Positions 1 to 6,874 of a stretch of 12,377 bases of DNA are shown piece by piece. A model generated the notes under the pieces. That model was not told the DNA's origin and searched no databases. It saw only the letters and a program-made list of their open reading frames with translations. Both the position numbers and the translations under genes were made by a program. Position 1 is the first letter of the stretch; each line of letters begins with the position of its first letter. The stretch spans positions 1 to 12,377 of the forward strand of contig JACOEF010000342.1 in assembly GCA_024998705.1 (NCBI GenBank), given 5' to 3'. Source of the stretch: Nitrospira sp. Its GTDB lineage: Bacteria > Nitrospirota > Nitrospiria > Nitrospirales > Nitrospiraceae.

Positions 1-286
1 CAGGGGCCTGCTGCTCTCCTGCTTGAATGGATCGAATGGTTGGATCGACGGGTGATGAAGTCGCAACAGTCATGACGTCACAGATCGGGTTCGACGCAGA
101 TCAACTCGAGCAATCTCACTCCGGCCACGGCGTCACATCGCAGATGACGCATGACCATGCCTCCCGGGATGTGAACAGATCATCCCAACACGTAATCCAT
201 CCCATGGAATATGGATCACCTATTCACCTGTCGAGGAGGCAACTACGTGATGGGGTCACACTCACCATCGGCGCACCCCGGCGCAT

Positions 287-314
287 CACAGAGGAACGAG
301 CTGGAGGCTCTGTG
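287..314 (-). other. Stem-loop at predicted transcript 5' end
   Basis: The arms CACAGAG and CTCTGTG (7 bp, perfect) enclose a 14-nt loop. On the minus strand the stem begins almost exactly where the promoter at 322-350 would start transcription (about position 315). The loop, read on the minus strand, begins CCTCC, which is complementary to a Shine-Dalgarno core. It could be a 5'-UTR structure of a gene to the left, or the head of a small RNA. The hairpin is seen in the sequence; its role is inferred. Confidence 0.35.
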
Positions 315-321
315 GAAGCGC

Positions 322-350
322 AGTATAGAGAAATTTCTCCCCTTCCACAA
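322..350 (-). promoter_or_regulatory. Sigma70-like promoter with palindromic spacer, firing left
   Basis: On the minus strand there is a -35-like TTGTGG (350-345), a 17-nt spacer and a -10-like TATACT (327-322, five of six consensus bases). The spacer contains the perfect 12-bp palindrome GAGAAATTTCTC (328-339), adjoining the -10 box, which is a position where a repressor could bind. It points away from the operon and out of the window. It therefore probably drives a gene to the left or a small RNA, not the polysaccharide genes. Assigned by consensus matching only. Confidence 0.45.
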
Positions 351-389
351 GAAACACGGCGCTCGAGCCATGCCTCATCCAAGCAACGA

Positions 390-409
390 GTCCCCTGAGA
401 AGAGGGGAC
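390..409 (-). terminator. Stem-loop after the last operon gene, possible terminator
   Basis: A perfect 7-bp stem (GTCCCCT/AGGGGAC) with a 6-nt loop lies about 80 nt beyond the stop codon of the acyltransferase. It is GC-rich like an intrinsic terminator, but no U-tract follows on either strand. It could be a weak or Rho-assisted terminator, or an mRNA 3'-end stabiliser. It is the only strong hairpin between the operon end and the leftward promoter. Confidence 0.3.
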
Positions 410-487
410 ACGAGAAACGAGTGCGCGGCAAGCAGAAGGAGATAGATTCAGCGGGACTGATCCGAACGCGAGACCGAGGGAGAGGCT

Positions 488-1114
488 CTACGGCCGATCG
501 CTGACCGCATCGTACTGTGCGAGAAAGGCATCCAACCGATCAGACATCAACAGGGGAAGGGCTGCTTCAATTTTTTCACGCGGCCAATCCCACCAGGCGA
601 TGCGGAGCAAACTGGCAATCGTGGCTGGATCGAATCGATGCCGGATCACACGTGCCGGCACGCCCGCCACAATGGCGTACGGGGGAACATCCTTCGTGAC
701 CACACTCCTTGCCGCAATCACCGCGCCATGTCCTATAGAGACGCCTGAGAGAATCAAGGCTTCGGTCCCGATCCACACATCGTGGCCGATACTCACATTG
801 CCTTTCGAACGAGAGGGTATGGGAAGACCCCGGTCGTTCCCAAAGATGATTTGAAACGGAAAAGTCGAAACCCACTCGAGGTGATGCTCTTGGCTGGTGA
901 GAATTGAGACCCCACCGGCAATGGAACAATACCGACCAATGCAAACCGTGCTGCCATCGTCAGGCACGACAATATCCGGATGTCCGTAGGTCCCCTCCCC
1001 AACTTCGAAGGCGGCATATCGAGGATTGTGCTGCATGAACAGGGAAGAAAGCCCACTACTTCTGATACCGATCGCGACCAGCAGTTTTGACCACCACTTC
1101 ATGCTCAGTTTCAC
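488..1114 (-). CDS. Hexapeptide-repeat O-acetyltransferase (Vat/CatB type)
   Basis: This is a 208-residue left-handed beta-helix acyltransferase of the xenobiotic/streptogramin acetyltransferase-like group. In a polysaccharide locus it most likely transfers an acetyl group from acetyl-CoA to a sugar. The hexapeptide pattern is clear at about residues 107-150 ([11 protein letters not shown], then [20 protein letters not shown]), ending in the classic [12 protein letters not shown] (150-161). His77 in QEHHLEW occupies the place of the catalytic His of Vat enzymes, followed by STFPF as in that family. Length is typical. The start is a GTG at 1114 with GGAG about 11 nt upstream; an ATG at 1102 (MKWWSK) is an alternative. 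It is the last gene of the run, 45 bp after rmlD. Antibiotic acetylation is possible from the fold but not supported by context. Confidence 0.88.
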   Translation of the reverse strand: MKLSMKWWSKLLVAIGIRSSGLSSLFMQHNPRYAAFEVGEGTYGHPDIVVPDDGSTVCIGRYCSIAGGVSILTSQEHHLEWVSTFPFQIIFGNDRGLPIPSRSKGNVSIGHDVWIGTEALILSGVSIGHGAVIAARSVVTKDVPPYAIVAGVPARVIRHRFDPATIASLLRIAWWDWPREKIEAALPLLMSDRLDAFLAQYDAVSDRP

Positions 1115-1159
1115 AGCTGCCCGAGCTCCGGATACAGAGACCCGCTGAATCCGACTGCG

Positions 1160-2002
1160 CTAGGAAGCAAGCTTGCTCTGTGCGCTCAAGAAACGCTCCA
1201 ATCCATCCTGCCAAGGCGGCATGGTGAACCCGAGATGATGGAGACGATCTGCCGAGAGGACCGAATAGGCCGGCCGCTTCGCCGGTCTCGGCATGTCGGC
1301 CGTCGTAATCGGCTCAACGGGAACTCGGAGGTTCGACAATCGGACAATCTCCGCGGCAAACTCATGCCACGTGCAGTCGCCGGCGTTCGTCACATGTAAC
1401 AGCCCCTGCGCCGGATGCGCCACCAACTGTCCAATCATGCCCGCAAGATCTTCGGCAAAGGTTGGGCAACCTCGCTGGTCGGCCACGACCGTCAACTTGG
1501 GCCGTTCGGTCGCCCGTTTCAAGCTGGTCTTGACGAAATTCCTCCCGTGAAGGCCATAGAGCCAGGCAGTGCGCACCACCAGGGTGTTCTGGCAACAAGC
1601 CAACGCACGCTGTTCGCCCGCCAATTTCGACGCACCGTAGGCGCTCACAGGATGGGTCGAATCGGTTTCAACATAGGGGCGCATGCCTCGGCCGTCGAAC
1701 ACGTAGTCGGTGGAAATATAGATGAGCCTCGCTCCGACGTGAGCGGCCGCACGAGCCACGCGCTCAGTTCCCTCGGCATTCACGGCCATGGCCAGGGCCG
1801 GATTCCCTTCAGCTCCATCCACATCCGTGTAGGCGCCGGCATGAATCACGACTTCCGGTACGGCCTCGACAATGACGCGACCGCAGTCCGCCTGGGTCAG
1901 GTCGAACGTGGGAAGATCAAGCAACGTCAGCTGATGCCCGCATAGCGTCTGCTGAAGATCCGTCCCCAACTGCCCCTGCGCACCGGTGATTACGATCCGC
2001 AC
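1160..2002 (-). CDS. rmlD: dTDP-4-dehydrorhamnose reductase
   Basis: RmlD is an extended short-chain dehydrogenase that reduces dTDP-4-dehydro-L-rhamnose to dTDP-L-rhamnose with NAD(P)H in the cytoplasm. Visible motifs are the nucleotide-binding GAQGQLG (residues 7-13), AGAYTDVDGAE (55-65), STDYVFDG (97-104) and the catalytic YGASK (Tyr122, Lys126), followed by VVRTAWLYG. The 280-residue length is normal. The frame stays open further upstream to 2083, but the fold begins at VRIVITGAQGQLG, so I start at GTG 2002. That GTG has AGGGGA four bases upstream. The gene overlaps the 3' end of rmlB by 13 bp, implying translational coupling. With no rmlC nearby, reduction of another dTDP-4-keto-6-deoxyhexose cannot be excluded. 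Confidence 0.93.
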   Translation of the reverse strand: MRIVITGAQGQLGTDLQQTLCGHQLTLLDLPTFDLTQADCGRVIVEAVPEVVIHAGAYTDVDGAEGNPALAMAVNAEGTERVARAAAHVGARLIYISTDYVFDGRGMRPYVETDSTHPVSAYGASKLAGEQRALACCQNTLVVRTAWLYGLHGRNFVKTSLKRATERPKLTVVADQRGCPTFAEDLAGMIGQLVAHPAQGLLHVTNAGDCTWHEFAAEIVRLSNLRVPVEPITTADMPRPAKRPAYSVLSADRLHHLGFTMPPWQDGLERFLSAQSKLAS

Positions 2003-3018
2003 GCCGTCCCCTGCTGTAACCGCTTCGCATACTGCTGTTGATAGTAGGCCTTGAACTCTCCGGACTTGATCGTCCGCCACCAACTCTCATGCGTACGATA
2101 CCACTCGACCGTTTCCTTCAGCCCCTCATCAAAGGGCACTTGCGGCGACCAGCCCAAGGCCCGCAGCCGGCTGCAGTCGATTGAGTAGCGACGATCGTGT
2201 CCGGGGCGGTCCTGCACCAGACGAATCAGCGACCGAGACTTTCCCAACGTCGCGACGATCTGTTCGGCCACGGTGATATTCTCACGCTCGTTCCCGCCGC
2301 CGACGTTGTACACAGTCCCCGGTTGCCCCTGCTCGAACACATACTGGATCCCCGCCACATGGTCATGGACGGACAACCAATCCCGGCACTGTTTGCCGTC
2401 GCCGTATAACGGAAGCGGCTCCCCGTCGATCGCGTTGGTCGCAAATAATGGAATAAATTTCTCGGGGTATTGGTTCGGCCCATAGGTATTGCTTCCACGC
2501 GTGACCAGCACTGGAAACTGGTAGGTCGTCCAATAACTCAATACCAGCAAATCCCCTCCGGCCTTGCTCGCCGAATAGGGGCTTCGTGGTTCCAACCGAT
2601 CGTTCTCCGTAGAGCTGCCCTGCTCGACACTGCCGTAGACCTCATCGGTGCTGACCTGCAGAAACCGCCGCACTCCAGCCCGGCGCGCTTCCTCCAATAG
2701 GATGCCGGTCCCCACGACGTCCGTGCGGGCAAACGCCCCGGGATCGAGAATCGACCTGTCCACGTGAGTTTCCGCCGCGCAATTGATGATGCCTTCAATG
2801 CGATGTTCCTGCAGGATGGTGTGCACGACTGGTTGATCACCGATGTCGGCATGCACGAAGGCATACTGCGGATGCCCGGCGAGATCAGCGAGATTCTCCA
2901 GGTTGCCCGAGTACTTCAACGCATCGAGGTTCACAACCGAATGAGAGCCGCTCCGGATCAAGCGGCGCACCAGATGCGATCCGATAAAGCCGGCCCCGCC
3001 GGTGACAAGCAGTCGCAT
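1990..3018 (-). CDS. rmlB: dTDP-glucose 4,6-dehydratase
   Basis: RmlB converts dTDP-D-glucose to dTDP-4-dehydro-6-deoxy-D-glucose using a tightly bound NAD+. The 342-residue protein is full length. It shows the Rossmann motif TGGAGFIGSH (6-15), AAETHVDRSI (81-90), the STDEVYG block with Thr124, Asp125 and Glu126 as expected catalytic residues, and YSASK with Tyr148 and Lys152. RGSNTYGPNQYPEKFIP and the GDGKQCRDWL segment are also family hallmarks. The ATG at 3018 directly abuts the rmlA stop (TAAATG), with GGAG in the end of rmlA as its ribosome binding site. This tight junction indicates coupled expression in an rmlA-rmlB-rmlD unit. Confidence 0.96.
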   Translation of the reverse strand: MRLLVTGGAGFIGSHLVRRLIRSGSHSVVNLDALKYSGNLENLADLAGHPQYAFVHADIGDQPVVHTILQEHRIEGIINCAAETHVDRSILDPGAFARTDVVGTGILLEEARRAGVRRFLQVSTDEVYGSVEQGSSTENDRLEPRSPYSASKAGGDLLVLSYWTTYQFPVLVTRGSNTYGPNQYPEKFIPLFATNAIDGEPLPLYGDGKQCRDWLSVHDHVAGIQYVFEQGQPGTVYNVGGGNERENITVAEQIVATLGKSRSLIRLVQDRPGHDRRYSIDCSRLRALGWSPQVPFDEGLKETVEWYRTHESWWRTIKSGEFKAYYQQQYAKRLQQGTACGS

Positions 3019-3753
3019 TTAGAACTCCATCCTATTCGCCCCGGTCTGGGCCACGAGCTGGTTGGCTGCCAACAGGGATTCGATCGTGCCGGCATCCGTC
3101 CACCAGCCATCCAGCACATTCCAGGTCAACTCCCCGGATGCAATATAGGCATTGTTGACGTCCGTAATTTCCAATTCGCCGCGACCGGAAGGCTTCAATG
3201 TTCGGGTGATCTCGAAAACGCGGGCATCATAAAAGTAGATTCCGGTGACCGCATAGGACGAGCGAGGCTGTGCCGGCTTTTCTTCGATGCTCAGCACTCG
3301 ATCGCCTTCGAGGTGCGGCACCCCGAACCGTTGCGGATCCTTCACTTCCTTAAGGAGGATCTTTGCGCCCTTTTTCTGCGCGCGAAACGCCCCCGCAGCC
3401 TTCGCGATATTCCCCTGAATCAAATTGTCGCCCAACACCACGCAGATCGGGCCGTCATCGGCAAAATGCTCCGCCAGCCGCAGCGCATCGGCGATGCCGC
3501 CCTCTCCCTGCTGATAGGTATAACTGAGATGCTTCAGACCGAAATCGCGACCGTTTCCCAACAACTTCAGGAAGTCACCCGCGCTGTTCCCGCCTGTGAC
3601 CAACATCACTTCCGTAATGCCGGCATTGACCAGCGCCTGGATGGGGTAATAGATCATCGGCTTGTCATACACCGGCAGGAGATGTTTGTGGGTCACTTTG
3701 GTCAGGGGAAGTAAGCGAGAACCGAGGCCTCCGGCAAGCACGACACCTTTCAT
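3019..3753 (-). CDS. rmlA: Glucose-1-phosphate thymidylyltransferase, short form
   Basis: This enzyme joins dTTP and glucose-1-phosphate to make dTDP-glucose, the first step of the pathway. The 244 residues correspond to the short form of the family (about 240-250) rather than the roughly 290-residue enterobacterial form. The substrate-binding signature AGGLGSRLLPLTK (7-19) is followed by LLPVYDKPMIYYP (25-37). Further motifs are LGDN (107-110), a KDPQRFGV-type segment, EEKPAQPRSSYAVTG and GWWTDAGT near the C-terminus. The ATG at 3753 overlaps the stop of the 44-codon ORF upstream (ATGA) and has GGGGGTG a few bases before it. It is the head of the rmlABD block. A close relative using another nucleotide or sugar phosphate is possible but less likely given rmlB and rmlD beside it. 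Confidence 0.93.
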   Translation of the reverse strand: MKGVVLAGGLGSRLLPLTKVTHKHLLPVYDKPMIYYPIQALVNAGITEVMLVTGGNSAGDFLKLLGNGRDFGLKHLSYTYQQGEGGIADALRLAEHFADDGPICVVLGDNLIQGNIAKAAGAFRAQKKGAKILLKEVKDPQRFGVPHLEGDRVLSIEEKPAQPRSSYAVTGIYFYDARVFEITRTLKPSGRGELEITDVNNAYIASGELTWNVLDGWWTDAGTIESLLAANQLVAQTGANRMEF

Positions 3754-3884
3754 ACATCACCCCCAGCATCACAAGCCCATCGGATCAGCGGGACGGATAC
3801 TCGCCGCGCGAAACGACCGTTGCCATCCCCCATTGCTTGGATCGTAACGTCTCGCCCCAGCTTCAGACCAGAAAATTCGCTCAT
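3750..3884 (-). CDS. Small 44-codon ORF coupled to rmlA, unknown
   Basis: I do not recognise this product. It encodes 44 residues beginning MSEFSGLKLGRDVTIQ and ending CDAGGDV. Its ATG lies 16 bp after the stop of the GT4 gene, and its TGA overlaps the rmlA ATG (ATGA), which is the spacing of a genuine operon gene. The ribosome binding site is weak (GGAC). The segment LGRDVTIQ loosely resembles the start of a hexapeptide acyltransferase coil, so this could be the eroded remnant of such a gene, a short coupling peptide or chance. There is no membrane segment and no cysteine pair. Confidence 0.35.
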   Translation of the reverse strand: MSEFSGLKLGRDVTIQAMGDGNGRFARRVSVPLIRWACDAGGDV

Positions 3885-3900
3885 ATCGTCCGGCGCCCCG

Positions 3901-4980
3901 TTATCCGATGAGCCGTTCATACACCGCGACCGTCTGCCTGGCCGTACGATCCCATACAAATTCCTTCGCTCTGGCCATCCCGCGCGCCCGCAGCGTCGCC
4001 TGCACATCGGATGAGCCCAACACCTTGACGAGCGCGTCGGTCAACGACTCGGCTCGATGCGGATCAATCAATTCCGCCGCATCACCTGCGACTTCAGGCA
4101 GTGAGGAGGCGTTCGAACAGATCACCGGGCAGCCACACCCCATCGCCTCCAACACCGGTAGCCCGAACCCTTCGTAGAGCGAGGGAAACACAAACACGGT
4201 GGCCTGTTGATAATATGCGACAAGTTCCCGATCGGATACCACACCGACCAGTTTGGTGGAGGCGCCGATGCCATGCTGTTCGACGGCCGTTCGAATATCA
4301 GGGCGTTTGCAGACATCACCTGCCAGGAGCAGATCGAACCGGTTGCGCAGCGTCTCAGGAAGTTTCGCAAACGCGTCGATGAGCAGGCCGACATTCTTGG
4401 TCGGGTCGGCACCGGCGACACAGAAGACGTAGGGTTTGCCTTCGTCCCGATGCTCGGCCGGCCGAAACCGCTCGGCATCGAGGCCAAGGGACGTCACGGT
4501 CACCTGTTCGGGGCGAAGCGGAACGTGCGCCAGCAGATCACGCCGCGAATGTTCGGAGATCGTAATGACGTGGTCGACCTTTTCCCAACGGTCCCCGACC
4601 AGCCACTGTTCGATGCGACTATTGAGATTGGTCCGCGCATGGAGCACCGGAAACAGCAACGGTTTGACGTCATGGATCGTGGCCACGAACTTTCCGCGTT
4701 TCCAGGCCACGCAGGAATCGTACGGGAAGTGAAGCACATCGTACGGACCAACGAGGAGCGGCGCCACCTGCTCCCAGAAACGGCGACGGAACAGCGGGAA
4801 GCGGATCACACGATAGCGCATATTCAGACGCGCGGTGAACGGATGTTCCGCATGAGGGATCAGAATCTCGTAGTGATTCGCCTGATCGACGCGCCCCAGC
4901 GCCTCGATCAGTTCCCGGGCATACCGTCCGATTCCCACAGTCGCATTCTTGAGATGCCAGGCGGCGATGACAATCTTCAC
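3901..4980 (-). CDS. GT4 family glycosyltransferase
   Basis: A retaining GT-B glycosyltransferase of family GT4, about 359 residues, expected to act at the cytoplasmic face of the inner membrane using an NDP-sugar. The N-terminal acceptor domain contains GIGRYARELIEAL. The donor domain has FVFPSLYEGFGLPVLEAMGC with the EX7E pair Glu270/Glu278, followed by SNASSLPEVAGDAAELIDP. This signature occurs in mannosyl- and rhamnosyltransferases such as WbaZ-like enzymes, so the donor could be the dTDP sugar made by the genes just downstream, but the exact substrate cannot be read. I chose GTG 4980 (VKIVIAAWHL). A GTG at 5010 would add ten residues with no ribosome binding site. It resembles the GT4 at 10098-11201, including an equal 90-residue tail from the EGFG motif. 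Confidence 0.9.
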   Translation of the reverse strand: MKIVIAAWHLKNATVGIGRYARELIEALGRVDQANHYEILIPHAEHPFTARLNMRYRVIRFPLFRRRFWEQVAPLLVGPYDVLHFPYDSCVAWKRGKFVATIHDVKPLLFPVLHARTNLNSRIEQWLVGDRWEKVDHVITISEHSRRDLLAHVPLRPEQVTVTSLGLDAERFRPAEHRDEGKPYVFCVAGADPTKNVGLLIDAFAKLPETLRNRFDLLLAGDVCKRPDIRTAVEQHGIGASTKLVGVVSDRELVAYYQQATVFVFPSLYEGFGLPVLEAMGCGCPVICSNASSLPEVAGDAAELIDPHRAESLTDALVKVLGSSDVQATLRARGMARAKEFVWDRTARQTVAVYERLIG

Positions 4981-5032
4981 AGACTCGGCATCCCTCTCAT
5001 ACGGTGGCACTACGAGCGGGCTGCGAAACGAA

Positions 5033-5048
5033 CCCGCCGGCGTCGTTC
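5033..5048 (+). repeat. 16-nt repeat core (copy 1)
   Basis: CCCGCCGGCGTCGTTC occurs here on the plus strand and again, perfectly, on the minus strand at 10065-10080. This copy lies between the GT4 and GT2 genes and runs into the GT2 stop codon (5047-5049). It looks like a trimmed piece of the same interspersed repeat that fills the 9850-10097 gap. Confidence 0.5.
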
Positions 5049-5865
5049 ATTCGAGCGGCTTTCCTCGATCGACACGTCGAGGGAATTTCTCCACCAGCGT
5101 ATGGCCGAATCGGCGTTGCTCCGATTGTTTGATCAACTTGGCTTTCACATCAGTGAAACGCCGTTGAAGCCAATTGCCACGAATCGTGCGCCCCCACTTC
5201 TGTTTGAAATGCGCCATATTGTGGTCCCAGTATTGGTCGGTCTCCGTACGAGACACCGCAACCTGAGTGACTTTTGAGGAATGATGGATAAGCGCCGCAC
5301 CGGTCATCGCGACGGAAAACCCTGCCGCCTTGGTGCGCCAGAGGAAATCGGTATCTTCGCAGCCACCATAGGAAAAGGCCTCATCGAACAGCCCAATCCG
5401 ATCGAACACCGCGCGGTCGATCAACATACAAGGCGCATAGAGTTCCCGTCGCACCGCTCCGGCGCAGGCCTGGGTAAACTCTCGGGCATAGGCCGCCAAG
5501 TCATAGTCCAGCGGTCCTTCTCGAGCCGAGGGACACACAATGCCGTACCCGCCTTCTTCCATGAACGCCAACAGGGCTTCGCTCCACCCCGCGGTCATGA
5601 GCAGATCGTTGTTCAGGATACCGATGACATCACCTCGACTGGCACGTATCCCCTGGTTCCAGGCCTTTGCAAAACCAAGGTTTTGCTCATTGGAAATGAC
5701 TGTCGCATCGACGCCACGAAGATATTCCGCGGTCCCGTCCACACAGCCATTGTCGATCAGAATCAGCTCAAACGGAGCGGGGGTAGAGGCCTTGATCGAC
5801 GCGAGGCATTGTCGAGTAAACTCGAGTTGATTGTAGAGCGCAATCACGAGGCTGAGTGATTTCAT
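5047..5865 (-). CDS. GT2 family glycosyltransferase, rhamnosyltransferase-like
   Basis: An inverting GT-A glycosyltransferase of 272 residues. The N-terminus SLSLVIALYNQLEFTRQCL is the standard GT2 opening, followed by LIDNGCVDGT, the NEQNLGFAKAWNQGI segment and the metal-binding LNND motif (Asp87). GGCEDTDFLWR (Glu170, Asp171, Asp173) supplies the acidic region near the catalytic base. This arrangement is common in WbbL-like rhamnosyltransferases and in GT2 enzymes of O-antigen clusters, which fits the rml genes downstream, although the acceptor and donor are not determinable. The ATG at 5865 is 6 bp after the stop of the broken CgeB-like gene and has no clear ribosome binding site, suggesting coupling to that gene. 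The basic C-terminal tail may aid membrane association. Confidence 0.9.
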   Translation of the reverse strand: MKSLSLVIALYNQLEFTRQCLASIKASTPAPFELILIDNGCVDGTAEYLRGVDATVISNEQNLGFAKAWNQGIRASRGDVIGILNNDLLMTAGWSEALLAFMEEGGYGIVCPSAREGPLDYDLAAYAREFTQACAGAVRRELYAPCMLIDRAVFDRIGLFDEAFSYGGCEDTDFLWRTKAAGFSVAMTGAALIHHSSKVTQVAVSRTETDQYWDHNMAHFKQKWGRTIRGNWLQRRFTDVKAKLIKQSEQRRFGHTLVEKFPRRVDRGKPLE

Positions 5866-6786
5866 GGATGCCTAGAGTACCTGTGCGCACAACTTCAACA
5901 GATACGACGCCCGATGGGCTGTCGTATGATAGGCCAGCAAATGCGAATAGGCAGCCTCGGCCATCCGCTGCCGTTCGGCTTCGTCGTCGCGGAGCCGTCG
6001 CACCCAATAGGTCAGATCGCTCAAATCCGGCCGACAGAACACCGCGTGTACACCATGTTCGAAGTTATGCGGAATGTCGATGTCCGGAGCCTCGGAGATC
6101 AACGGGGTTTTCGCCGCCACAATTTCCCAATAGCGCACCGTGTCGAATCCGCCACCTCGAATAGAAAGCGCCGTCTTGGAACGGCCCAAGAGCGAGCGAT
6201 ACGCCTCCCGCCCCATTCTACTCATCGATCCTCTGGCCGGAGGATCGCCCACCAATTTCGCCGCCATGATGTCAAACCAGGACTCGGCCAGCCTCGACCG
6301 ACGATCGGTCGGCTCGGCATAGACCCCGCCCTCGAACCGGATATCCGTCGCACTCCTCAATAACCTGACCGCGGCCAGTCGCTTTCGGTGCGAAGCCTGC
6401 CCGACGAACGAGACGTCGATGTCTCGGGTCAGACTCGGCGCCCCCGACAACGCCGCCGCACTGACTGAAAACGGCAAGGGAAAGATACGCCCTTCAAACT
6501 CCTCACCGTGCACCGACCTCAGACCTCGAAACCAGGCCCTGCCCAGTGCAGCGGGTTGCTTGTGATACTCGCGCTTGAAATACATCCCGGCTCCGACCGC
6601 TCTGAGGAGATCCAGGCGAAGCTGCGCATCGTCTTCCCCATCGAGCAGCACAATAGGAGGGAGCCTCACTTGATCTGCGAGGGCACGGAACGCCGATTGA
6701 ACCCCTCGTCTCGGCGAAGACAACAGGACTAAGTCAAGCTGTCCTGCGCGAAGCCTCTCGACCAACGCATCCTGCGCCTCCCCACC

Positions 6787-6789
6787 TTA
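6787..6789 (-). other. Premature TAA stop codon inside glycosyltransferase
   Basis: The triplet TTA on the plus strand reads TAA in the frame set by ATG 6951 and also in the frame of the downstream ORF (positions 6951, 6789 and 6765 are all in phase). It is the only stop between 6951 and 5874 in that frame. The context reads AFDR-stop-GGEAQDAL. Confidence 0.85.
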
Positions 6790-6866
6790 TCGATCGAAGG
6801 CGAGAGACGACGGTCGAGCATGCGAACCGTGATACGCGGCTTTACGGGGGAAGTCAAAAACATTCT

Positions 6867-6874
6867 CCCCCCCC
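6867..6874 (-). repeat. G8 homopolymer tract in 5' part of glycosyltransferase
   Basis: Eight consecutive G on the coding strand span codons 26-29 (Leu-Gly-Gly-Glu). The frame with eight G gives the family-like continuation ENVFDFPRKAAYH, so this length is the in-frame state. Tracts like this can vary in length by strand slippage and switch surface-glycan genes on and off in some bacteria. Eight bases is short for that. Confidence 0.6.

Larger units (their letters stand above)
1..487. other. Gene-free leader/intergenic stretch
   Basis: I recognise no protein-coding gene in these 487 bases. Two overlapping plus-strand open frames (27-398 and 211-504) have no ribosome binding site, a low-complexity His/Ser/Arg-rich translation and no familiar motif, so I treat them as chance. 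What the stretch does hold is a sigma70-like promoter pointing left (322-350), a 7-bp inverted repeat just downstream of it (287-314) and a 7-bp stem-loop (390-409) that may end the operon. It also has the perfect 8-bp palindrome TGACGTCA at 73-80 and the 6-bp inverted repeat GCGTCA/TGACGC at 130-135/145-150. It probably separates the polysaccharide operon from a gene beyond the left edge. Confidence 0.5.

Noticed and set aside
73..80. TGACGTCA palindrome as an operator
   Set aside because: An isolated 8-bp palindrome with no adjacent gene or promoter. Expected by chance.
27..398. 123-codon open frame on the plus strand in the left gene-free stretch
   Set aside because: No ribosome binding site, low-complexity translation, and it runs through the promoter and hairpin structures. 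No support beyond being open.
2764..3714. 316-codon open frame on the plus strand
   Set aside because: Antisense to rmlA and rmlB, both unmistakable.
4207..5277. 356-codon open frame on the plus strand
   Set aside because: Antisense to the GT4 and GT2 genes with strong motifs on the minus strand. No ribosome binding site or recognisable domain.
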